Position numbers and translations under genes: made by a program. A stretch of DNA of 64,000 nt from Locusta migratoria. Taxonomy: Eukaryota; Arthropoda; Insecta; Orthoptera; Acrididae. This document shows, in pieces, positions 55,190-64,000 of this stretch (the stretch's first letter is position 1; each line of letters opens with the position of its first letter). The DNA lies in assembly GCA_026315105.1 (NCBI GenBank), contig CM048755.1, positions 216,120,333-216,184,332 on the forward strand, given 5' to 3'. Below the pieces are notes generated by a model. The model saw only the letters and a list, made by a program, of their open reading frames with translations, had not been told where the DNA came from and did no database searches.

Positions 55190-55840
55190 TGAATCTTTGA
55201 TCCAGAGCATAGTACTAAGAGACTGGAAAAAGGCATACGTAACTCCTGTGTATAAGAAATGCAATAGAATGTACCCACGAAATTACAGACCTATATCATT
55301 AACATCAGTTTGCTGTAGAATTTGTGAACAGATTCTCAGTTCTAATACAGTAAATTTCCTTGAGAAGGAAAAGCTTCAAACCATGCATCAGCACAGCTTT
55401 AGAAAGCATTGATCATGCAAAGCACAGCTTGCGCCTTTTCTCTCATGACATCTTGTGTGCTATGGATGAAGGGCAACAGGCAGACTGCATGTTTCTCGAT
55501 TTTCGAACGGTGTTTGACGTGGTGCCTCACTGCACACTGCTAATGAAGGTACGAGCTTATGGAATAGGAACCCAAATATGTGAGTGGCTTGAAGATCATT
55601 TTAGTAATAGACTCCAGTACATTCTCCTTGATGGCGAGTGTTCATCGGAGACAAAGGGTTTGTCAGGGATGCCCCAGGGAAGTGTGATAATAATGCTATT
55701 ATTTTCTATCTATATAAATGATCTGATAAATAGAATTAGTTACAATCTGTGGCTGTTTGCTGATGATGCTGTGGTGTACAAGAAGGTGTCATCATTGAAT
55801 GACTGTAGTCAACTGAAGCCAAAACGGAGATTCTACACAC
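55190..55840 (+). pseudogene. CR1/L2-like LINE reverse transcriptase fragment
   Basis: The plus strand reads WKKAYVTPVYKK, PRNYRPISLTSVCCRICEQIL, then in the next frame DILCAMDEGQQADCMFLDFRTVFDVVPH, GMPQGSVIIMLLFSIYINDL and LFADDAVVYKKV. This is fingers and palm with FADD intact. A frameshift lies near 55400. It is from the same family as 31146-32385, but on the opposite strand. Confidence 0.82.
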
Positions 55841-55859
55841 AATTAATCAGGATTCTGTC

Positions 55860-56500
55860 TCAGCTTAAGTTGACCTGTGAGTCGTTCTTCTACAAAGAAA
55901 CGTGCAGGTTTTAATGGCTGATTCTCCTCCTTGTGTAATTGGTCGTGAATCTAGTTCTGATTTCATGCTGACCAGTATTGTGTTGAGACCACCTTTGTCG
56001 AACTGTAACTGTCCTAAAACCTCTTTGAGGCAACCTTTGAACCATCCGACCATCTGTTCCCAGAATCCTCCCCACCAAGGCACATTCTGGGCAATGAATT
56101 TCCATGCAATTGATTGCTGAGCAAGTTTGAGTGTTTTGTTGGCAATGAGAGTGTACCAGAGGTCCTTTAGATACTTTTGGGAGGAATGAAAGTTAGTAGC
56201 ATTGTCTTCTCAAAAACCTTCGTAGAGCTTGAAAAAATCTGTCAGTTTGGCATATCTCCACATAATTTCAGATGTGAGGCATGTATTGTTGCACAAGTGA
56301 ATGGAACATTATGTGCTTTCTTTGTTATATGTCCTTGTTTGAGGTATAATGGACCAGCAAAGTTTATGCCTGTAACTTCAAACAGTTTCAATGGTGAGAC
56401 ACATTCAGATGGTAACAGAGCCTCTGTTTGTTGAATAGTGAGCAGGAAACTCTTTACCTTTTCTACCTCTTTCCTTTTCTAGTTTGTTCCCTAATGCCTT
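55860..56500 (-). pseudogene. BEL/Pao-type integrase fragment
   Basis: From high to low coordinates the minus strand reads SPLKLFEVTGINFAGPLYLK (about 56390-56330), VPFTCATIHASHLKL (about 56300-56260), and then PWWGGFWEQMVGWFKGCLKEVLGQLQFD and NTILVSMKSELDSRPIT (56083-55920). These are hallmarks of Pao/BEL integrases (TG-x-DFAGPL; APWWGGFWERLV; LNSRPLT). Stops and a frame change at about 56230-56090 break it. Confidence 0.75.
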
Positions 56501-56899
56501 TTCTACTGCATTAGCCCATAGGCGTCACCAGCATTAAATTATTGGGGGGGGGGGGGGGGGGACGACTCAACTGGGACACTTACGTACATTCTGATGCGTT
56601 AGACGCCGATGGGTGGTGGGTGGGTGGGTGGGGGGGGGGGTCACTGGGAATATCAAGTACTTGCAAACTGAATAGGTTTTAAAACAATAATCTCCTTGAT
56701 TTTGATTGGAAATGTAACCAAAAAACCAATTACAAACACATTTTATTTTAATTCATTAAAAATACCTTATAAAATGAACAAATATATACATAGGAATAAA
56801 CAAGTAAGTATCAAAACAATCAGAAATGATAGTTAACTACAGTGTCAGAAACATTAGGTGAAGTACTCATTTAAAGTTCTTCCTACACTGACCCAAACA

Positions 56900-58920
56900 C
56901 AATTCTTCTGTTGTCACAATTAGATATAAACATTCTTGCAACTTTTCTGAAGTCTATTTCATCCAGCAGCAACTTGTGTACGTTTTAGACTGCTACGTGA
57001 TTGAGCCTGTGCTGTGTCACTGTGGAATGCAGATAGATCTTCAGTCATCGTACAGCTGAAAAACTGGCTTCACAGGTTGACGCTGGACACATAAGCAAAA
57101 GTCTGACCAACACTTCACCATTACAAAATAATTGACAAACTTCTTTTTTCATAGAAACCAAAACATCTTTAGCATCTTTAACGCATTTTACATTATATAG
57201 TAGATGAGAGTTCAAGTCCTGTTTTCAAAGACTGATCATCTATTTCCGGGTAAGGAGATACCACATCGTATCCTTTTTCACTCCAACAACACTTTTTTCA
57301 AGGAAACATGATTCTTCATACCAGGTTGGTCAAGTATCCTATGTCTAAGCACTTGGACAGCCGAAGCAATGAATGCAAAATATTCCTGCTTCTAACGTTC
57401 TTCAAGCAACAGAAATTGATGAGGATCTATGCCCTCAGACAATCGCTTGGGAATTACTTTTTTCCTTGGAAGTTGCAGTTGTTGTAAGCTGAGCTCGGAT
57501 GTCTTAATATTACATTCTTTGTACATAGAAGAAAACTTTTCATTTGTCAAGAGATTTTTAAGGCCCTCAGTTATAATTTCAACTGTAGAATAAAGTTCCA
57601 AGACCATTCCATTTTTTCTTTGGAAGCTCCTGTTCAAAGTTTCTAAAACCTCAACTACTTCTTGCCCCATTAGGAAACCAAGGTAAGTTTCGCTAGACTC
57701 AGAAACATTAAGTAGACCAATTGCTCCTTCATATCCCTGTTCCGTTAGTTAATTCAGTGTCTTGATAACCAAAGCATTCTTTTTTTTCTAAATTGTCGGT
57801 ACAGCCATATAGTAGGACATAAAGGCTTGATCTTTGCAACATTACTGAAATGGCCTACAGCTGCATCTTCATTAATATGCAAAACTTTTTTTTTCAAACC
57901 ATGATTCCCAATCAATGAGCTGATTCCATGGAGTTTTTAACAGTTCTTGAAATTTTGCAGCTTGCTTTCATAATTAAATTACAGCAGTGAGCTCCACAGT
58001 GAATAAAATGGCCCAAAGGCTGTTTTTCAGTTGATATTGATTGAGTCCCTTCATGCATTTCACTCATGTTTCCTGTTCCATCATATGACTGCCCATGAAG
58101 GTTCATTAACGATAGTTGCAATCTGAGCAGAACATTACAAATGAGTGCAGCTGTATCTGCTCCACATACATAATTAGTTTTATAGAACCGCAAAAAGCTT
58201 TCATGAGGATCTAAATTATCATCACATCATCTTACACAAAAACTAATTTTTCATCGCCGGAAATGTCCCTTGTGCCATTATTGATCACTGAATAAATTAA
58301 AGGATTTACAGACGTAATTTTTGAACTCCGCTGTTAACTAATTCTTTACCAAGGATTTCATTTTGTATCTTTGGAAGGGTGTAAGTTTGTTATCTTTGTA
58401 GCCACAATTTCAGAGTTGGTTTTTCTTCTCTACGGAGTTTCAACAGTTCCATTAAATTTCAGTCATAGTTCGTGTGACCTCCAATAGCCAATCCTTGTCT
58501 GATGAGATATTTAACACTGCTAATAATGATTTTCAATGCTTCCAAAGCCACTTTTGTTGCTCAAATTTCATTTTAAAAAGTTTCGCTTCAGTAGCGGCTT
58601 TTAAATGAGTATGGGTCAATACAGCCTAATAATGAGCAACACACTTCTCATGAGCTTTACGTTTTTCAATAGCCTTTTTCCAGTTCTTAAATCCTTTTTC
58701 TCTAAATGCTTCCTCGGCTTTAGTTGAAAGAGTTTTGTTTGGGCACAACTCGGCATATTTTGTGCTATAAAAACAGTTTACTCCTTCGGATCCAACTATG
58801 TGAAGCCAAGGAATCGTCTTATACCAACGTTTCTGGAAGATAAGTACTCGGCCTGAAAGATGCTGCACAGGGAAACCATCTGTTAGAATTTCAGGATGAT
58901 GTGGGGAGGGGAGCAATCAA
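56900..58920 (-). pseudogene. hAT transposase remnant (zinc-finger/DUF4371 type)
   Basis: From high to low coordinates the minus strand reads a TTF-type zinc finger region (FQKRWYKTIPWLH, CFYSTKYAELCP, GFKNWKKAIEKRKAHEKCVAHY, 58916-58626), the catalytic-core part HGQSYDGTGNMSEMHEGTQ and HFIHCGAHCCNLIM (58193-57912), a helical part (57670-57392) and the C-terminal dimerisation region CPASTCEASFSAVR...LKIYLHSTVTQHRLNHVAV...NVHKLLLDEIDF (about 57110-56940), which is split by TGA and TAA. The order is typical of the ZMYM1-like branch of hAT transposases. Many stops and missing links make it a dead copy. Confidence 0.8.
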
Positions 58921-59337
58921 AACTAGCGTCAGGCGATATCATTTTGCAGTTGCAGTGACGCATTTCGGTGTTTCAGTTGACGAACATGGCAATGACAAAA
59001 CTTCCTCTTCAGATTTTACTTCGGGTAAAAGATCACCAACGTTCTCTTCTAAATTATCTGAAAATGAACACACACTTTAAGGGAATAATGACAGAATTCT
59101 AAACTAAATCAGAATTTTGTTGAGGTCACCAAAAATCGTTTTTCAAAGTAAAAGGAAATATTCTATATTATTACAATCAATTGTAGTCAGTGAGATTGTT
59201 TATAGTAACTGATCTGACCGTAATGAGACAGGCTGAACTTCTGCGAATGCAGCTGCCCATAGCGTAGCGACTGTTAGTGCGTCTGACAACACGGCAGTCC
59301 TTGCGACTTGTGTGGCAAGAGGCCATGAACGCTGTCC

Positions 59338-59410
59338 CAGACACGTTCCACATCATTACGAAGTGTGGTATTCATGATCTATGGAACAAGTACTAATCTA
59401 ATCTAATCTA
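59338..59410 (+). mobile_element. Very short 3' end of a CR1/jockey-like LINE
   Basis: ACACGTTCCACATCATTACG, TTCATGATCTATGGAACAAG and the (AATCT)n tail match the 3' end of the LINE at 18040-19315. Only about 73 bp are present, a strongly 5'-truncated insertion. Confidence 0.8.
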
Positions 59411-60599
59411 GTCCTCCATATGGGTGACTGAGTACACCCCCACGACCTGAAAGTGTGTGTTTTAGAACCTCCTAAGACATAGCTGAGTAAACTGCATTGG
59501 ATCGGAAGACAGAAATGGTACCGTTAGTTCAGTTATTTCAGTTGATGGAATAGTTCCGAACTGCGCGAACGACATCGGATCAAAAGGCGAAAACTGATTG
59601 AAGAGTGTATGAAAATCGGATTTTTATAATCTCCATATATAACTTCATGGTTTTTATATCTTATTTACCCTGTATCTAAAAATTTCATTCCCATTGTAAA
59701 AGTTAATTTTCGTGAACTGTTAGATGAGGAGGAGTTTTCCTTTCTCAAGACTACACACATGACATAAGCAAAGTAACTAGGAAGGAAAGAAACACAAAAA
59801 TTACGTAATAATGTTTTGGTCATTAATTTATTAGCGTTGTTTTTTTTTAAGCGCTTCCATGTTGTGGTACTTTTCGATTACAAATGAAGTATGTCGTTAG
59901 TGTGGCTAGTTCAGTGAACTGCTTAAAGTTAACTACGTAGCTCATTTGAACTTCTGTAGTTTAATGAAGTAATTCAGAAAAATTCTCACAATTCTCACAA
60001 ATTCGCATGTAATGGATGGTGGACATAAAATGAAGATGACAAAAATTACCAGCGAATGAGCATACATGTTAGTATTATTAGTAGTATATTAATACTTTAG
60101 TTGTATGGTGCCAAAATTTTGAATTGAATGTAAAGTTTTACATATCCAGTGAGGGGGGAATGAATATCCCTGGTTGGGATGGGTAATTTAAAGCCAGAGG
60201 TGGGATGATACAATGCAGATGGGGGAATCCCTCCACCATCCCCTCCCCCATGTAAATCACTGATGTGCTCCTTGTATTGTTAGTATGGGCTCAACTTATT
60301 TGTCAGGTAGCTTCATTGCCAGACTATTCCATTTTCAGACGACTTCAAGTTCTTCCCTTTGGATGGCTGTGAGGCAGGACACAGTTCCAGTCACATGAGA
60401 TGTAAGTCGTCATTTACTGCGTGCAAATACTGGAAAACTTTTGTTTGTGTACAGTCATCAATAACTTCACCTTGAGGTTGTGTGATTGTGACAAAAACTT
60501 CTTGCACATAAAACGAAGTACAGATAGAGTTAGATACAGCTTCATATGCTGTCAGATTAAGTTCTGTCAGATGGCATGAAATTTGGTGCATCTCTGCTT

Positions 60600-61565
60600 A
60601 GACATAGCAGGTAAAGAGTCTCTACTAAAGACACTGCATACGCTAAGCTTGTCCGTCCAATTTTGGAGTGTTGCTGCCCAGTGTGGGACTCTTATCAGGT
60701 GGGTTTTATGGAGGACATTGAAAGAATCCAAAGAAGTGCAGCTCATTTTGTATTGTCACGATACAGGGGAGACAGCGTTACAGAAATGATACAGGATCTG
60801 GGATGGGAATCATTACAACAACGGCGCTTATCGCAGGGGTGTGGTCTACTTACAAAACTCCAATTGCCAACATTCTCCTCCAAATGCAAAAATATATTGT
60901 TAACTGCCACTTACAGAGGCAGAAATGATCATCAGAATAAAATACAAGAAATCAGAGATCAAATGGGGAGATACAGGTGTTCTTTCTTCCCACACGCTAT
61001 TCGAGAATGGAATGGGAGATAAATAGAATAAAGATGCAGAATGAAACTTTCACTCTGCAGCAGAGTGTGCGCTGATATGAAACTTCCTGGCAGATTAAAA
61101 TTGTGTGCCGGAACCGGGACTCGAACCTGGGACCTTTGCCTTTTTTGCCTTTCACGAGCAAGTGCACTACCGACTGTGTTATCCCGACACGACTCACGAT
61201 GCCGCCTCACAACTTCACTTCCGCCAGTACCCCACCTCCTACTTTCCAAACTTCACAGAAGCTCTCCTGCGAACCATGCAAGACTAGCACTCCTAGAAGA
61301 AAGGATATGGTGGAGACATGGCTTAGCCACAGCCTAAGGGATGTTTTCAGAATGAAACTTTCACTCTGCAGGCGGCATCGTGAGTTGTGTCGGGATAGCA
61401 CAGTCGGTAGTGTGCTTGCCCTCGAAAGGCAAAGGTCCCAGGTTCGAGTCCCGGTTCCGGCACACAATTTTAATCTGCCAGGAAGTTTCAGAATAAAGGT
61501 GGTTCGATGAACCCTCTGCCAGGCACTTAAATTTGATTTGCAGATTATCCCATGTAGATGTAGAT
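60600..61565 (+). pseudogene. CR1/L2-like LINE, C-terminal RT part and 3' end
   Basis: The plus strand reads VQFWSVAAQCGT and, in the next frame, ECCCPVWDSYQVGFMEDIERIQRSA, VTEMIQDLGWESLQQRRL and IREWNGR (60663-61022). This is the C-terminal portion of ORF2 in this family. After the SINE block (61034-61489) the 3' UTR resumes with GGTTCGATGAACCCTCTGCC and ends in GTAGATGTAGATG at 61555-61567. The 3' end matches the antisense copies at 31146 and 13690. Confidence 0.82.
61034..61489. mobile_element. tRNA-derived SINE palindrome (- then + unit)
   Basis: A full minus-oriented unit (61034-61371, tRNA-like part 61104-61196 with a small CTTTTTTGC insertion) is followed by a partial plus-oriented unit (61372-61489) that ends in GGAAGTTTC. 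AGAATAAAG at 61025-61033 and 61490-61498 is an exact 9-bp duplication, so the block entered as one piece. Confidence 0.87.
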
Positions 61566-61567
61566 GT

Positions 61568-63600
61568 TTTTCTTGGTCTTACAGGAGAACTACACTCTGA
61601 GTGAAGGTTTGGATGTGAGCTTCACTCAGGATCCAGCAAAAATTTGAATTTTGTTAGATGTAATTTCTGGTAAACATTTGTCATTGCTATGGACACATTA
61701 ATGTAAAATATTTGATTAGGGCTTTTTGGAGAGTAGAGCAGAATTAGACATTATTTTCAGAAACTGCCAGACATATTTCTTCACACAAACTCATTATGTG
61801 ACGCCTGAACCACAGTGAAGGTGAGTTGATACTGAACACAAAAACGGACCCATTTGAATTTTGTCACAGAAAACACCAATAACCGAAAATTTATGTGACA
61901 CCACTTCTCACATTGTCAAAAAGTTAGTCACTGCAACATTGTGACACTACTTTCTCAGAATGAGAGCAGTCGCCACCTTTATTTCAAAGATTCTGATGCT
62001 ACATTGTATTTGAGGTTTTTTGTATTTATGCCTACGTATTACGAACAACATGCAGTTGCACATCAAATTAAAGATCTTTCCAAAATATGTGGTCCTACAT
62101 ATGGTTTGTTGGGCTACAGTGATAGTAAGACGTCGAAATATAGACTGAAATTTTCATGAGCCCATGATGGTTTAATTTGTGTATTTTATGATTTTCTTAT
62201 ACAATGTATGCTTAAGATTTGTGTATATATTATTGAGTGCTTTCTAAAAGGTAATTTGTAGTTACACAACAGCCTACTTAATTCTAAAGAGGGTGAAAAC
62301 AAATGTGGTGCTGCCAATATATTCAGATTCAGGAACTATTCATTTTCATTGTTCTTATAAAATTGCCAAGTGGATTTCCGAAAGGAAGTGACAATGTTTT
62401 GGTATAATTTCTGATTGAGTGTATCTCAAAATTAAGGAAAGTAACTGCATTACAGTAACTCTCAGTACAGTTGTATGAAGCATAACATCAAAATTCTCAA
62501 TAGATTAAAAATTTGTCATATTTGACTGTGGAGCAAGTGTATGTTAGCTTTCAAATGAGCCTCCAGGCCATTGTAAATAGCAACCAGCACATAACATTCC
62601 AACACTGAACTTGTTTTGATGACAGGATATAAAGTTTGGAGAGGACACAGGTAATGGTCAGATGCCAAGTATGAAAATGACACTTGTAGTATCACTTGAG
62701 CATGTACTATATCACTAATGTTGATATTGGACTTTCTCACAAAGCTCAATACACATCTCTTAATCAAAATTAACTTTTGATATTAATAATTGCTTCAAGA
62801 ATGGATTTTCATGTACATGTGTTACTTGGTTTATTCCTATTTTCAATATCTCTTTGTTGTTTCCACATAAAACCCATTCCCAAATACAAAATTTACACTT
62901 TTTCATCTCATTGTAGTTTTATCTCAATTATAATACAATAACCTAAATGAAAACAGAAACGCCTGTTTGAAAAAAATCTAACATGATGCCATATTACTAG
63001 CCATGCAACTAGAAGTCTAATAACAGTGACTGGAAACGACAGCACACAGCATCAGTTCTGTATAAGCCAGAAAGCAGGGTTTACACAAGCAATGATTTTC
63101 GACACTGTAAGCTTCAATGCCAATAACCATTTACACAAGCAATGACCGAAATCTGCCTTGAATAGTTTTAAAAATGGCGTCAAGAGAAATTGTTCGTGTA
63201 GGTACTTGAGTTGTGGCACAAATTGCTATATTTGAACTGACCAAAAGGTTGAAAAATAGAAAAAGAAAGTGCAACTGTTGGACGCAGAAGTGAATTTAAT
63301 GCTGAAGTAGCGTGGGAGCTACTAACACGCTAATAAGAGAACTAGCATTGGAAGACCAAGTGTCATTCGAGAACCACTAAAAAATGAGCCCAAATAATTT
63401 AAATCAGTTATTGAATCTGATAGGCAACTCTATTAAAAGGGCTGACATGCACAGCTGAGATGCTGTTCCTGTACATATTAAATTGCAGGTGATGCTAGTA
63501 TATCTTGCTACAGGAGACTCGTTTTCGTCACTGCTATATATGTAACGCATTCCTAAAACAATTTTGAAGTTTCTTTGTGAAGTACTTGATGTATATATGA
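61568..63600. other. Nothing recognised
   Basis: A/T-rich DNA with short open frames only; no domain, repeat end or exon could be supported. Confidence 0.45.
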
Positions 63601-63607
63601 GGTGCAT

Positions 63608-64000
63608 TCAGACTGTAGAGACATCTAGCGGCTGCATGGTGAAGCTTGTGGAAATGTGGTGTGGGTAAGTTCTGGCACAAATAAAAATATACAGAAGGGA
63701 AACTTCCGTAAGGGCCCGGTCGCACGCGCATGGCTGCAGGGCAGGAGGGTGGGGGGTTAAGCAGTTCAATAAGATGTCCCATGATGGCACTGAGGTCAGA
63801 AACAGCTCTTTAAAACTAGCCAGAGCAGGTGGCAGGTAATAGCTGTCCCCACCACCACTTCCCCTCAAACACCGGCACACCAGACACATCTGTGCCCTCG
63901 TGGCAGGTGGTATGAGCTCTCCCCTCAGCCTCCCATCCACGCTACCCTCTGATGTGCGAGAGGCACCCTCAGATGGGCCTCTAGTGTGGTCTACCAGTAC
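63608..64000 (-). other. Open minus-strand frame running to the window edge
   Basis: I do not recognise this protein. The minus frame is open for 130 codons from the window edge to TGA at 63608-63610, in the only G/C-rich stretch of this end. It contains a Cys-rich part (MCLVCRCLRG), no known domain, and no start inside the window. It could be an exon end, an LTR, or chance. Confidence 0.2.

Larger units (their letters stand above)
56517..60262 (-). mobile_element. Decayed hAT DNA transposon
   Basis: The left end CATAGGCGTCACCAG and the right end, in reverse complement CAGTGATTTACATGGGGGA, both resemble the CAGNGGCGTNACNAGGGG-type termini of hAT elements. Coding remnants of the transposase lie between. 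I found no matching 8-bp duplication, so the ends are tentative. A LINE tail fragment (59338-59410) lies inside. The G-runs at 56545-56563 and 56620-56640 belong to the left terminal region. Confidence 0.6.

Noticed and set aside
61941..62159. 72-residue plus-strand frame
   Set aside because: No motif, splice signals or homologous copy were noticed; its length is within chance in A/T-rich DNA.

Overview
The window looks like a repeat-saturated stretch of a large insect genome, most probably an orthopteran of the Schistocerca (locust) type. The grounds are RTE-type LINE 3' and 5' regions, tRNA-headed SINEs and CA-rich dispersed elements that resemble repeats I associate with locust genomic sequence; this species call is inference. 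There is no operon structure, no ribosomal RNA, no CRISPR array and no bacterial feature. I recognise only one host gene: the last two exons of a makorin-type CCCH zinc-finger E3 ubiquitin ligase on the + strand (exons at 13010-13166 and from 20683, stop at 20803-20805, poly(A) signals at 20937 and 21311). They are separated by a 7.5 kb intron filled with LINE remnants and microsatellites.

Layout. 1-3180: decayed I-like LINE (+). 3190-11835: RTE-type LINE (-) split by a nearly intact, full-length I-like LINE (+, 3507-9456, perfect 12-bp target duplication) and by a palindromic pair of tRNA-derived SINEs (11178-11656). 12950-21330: makorin 3' exons, with RTE and CR1/L2-like fragments and a Gypsy integrase scrap in the intron. 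21430-25400: antisense LINE with a CA-rich insertion, a dispersed repeat, a long perfect-type hairpin and an RNase H fragment. 25940-31145: CR1-like LINE (+) whose ORF1 carries a PHD-like finger and an SGNH-hydrolase domain, interrupted by a second tRNA-like SINE. 31150-32385: antisense LINE joined tail to tail. 32390-36060: AT-rich DNA with an Asn/Asp-rich antisense reading frame of unknown type. 36070-40499: RTE-like LINE (+) split by an unclassified 1.2 kb insert. 40880-41880: dispersed repeat carrying a 440-bp element with perfect 42-bp terminal inverted repeats. 42142-46467: degraded Gypsy-type LTR retrotransposon with a triple SINE insertion. 47411-47760: SINE tandem dimer. 48190-51250: mostly unassigned DNA. 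51255-56500: mosaic of LINE, RTE, LTR and BEL/Pao pieces, including an unexplained coding-like segment (52698-52976). 56517-60262: decayed hAT transposon (-). 60600-61565: LINE 3' part (+) with a SINE palindrome. 61566-64000: mostly unassigned.

The elements do not form a pathway. What the window records is a layered insertion history. Several insertions keep short target-site duplications, and one has an empty paralogous site inside the same window. I see no convincing new defence or metabolic system. The most unusual structures are the TIR-bounded CA-repeat element, the inverted and tandem SINE units that moved as blocks, and a 42-bp SINE end that inserted by itself with a 12-bp duplication.
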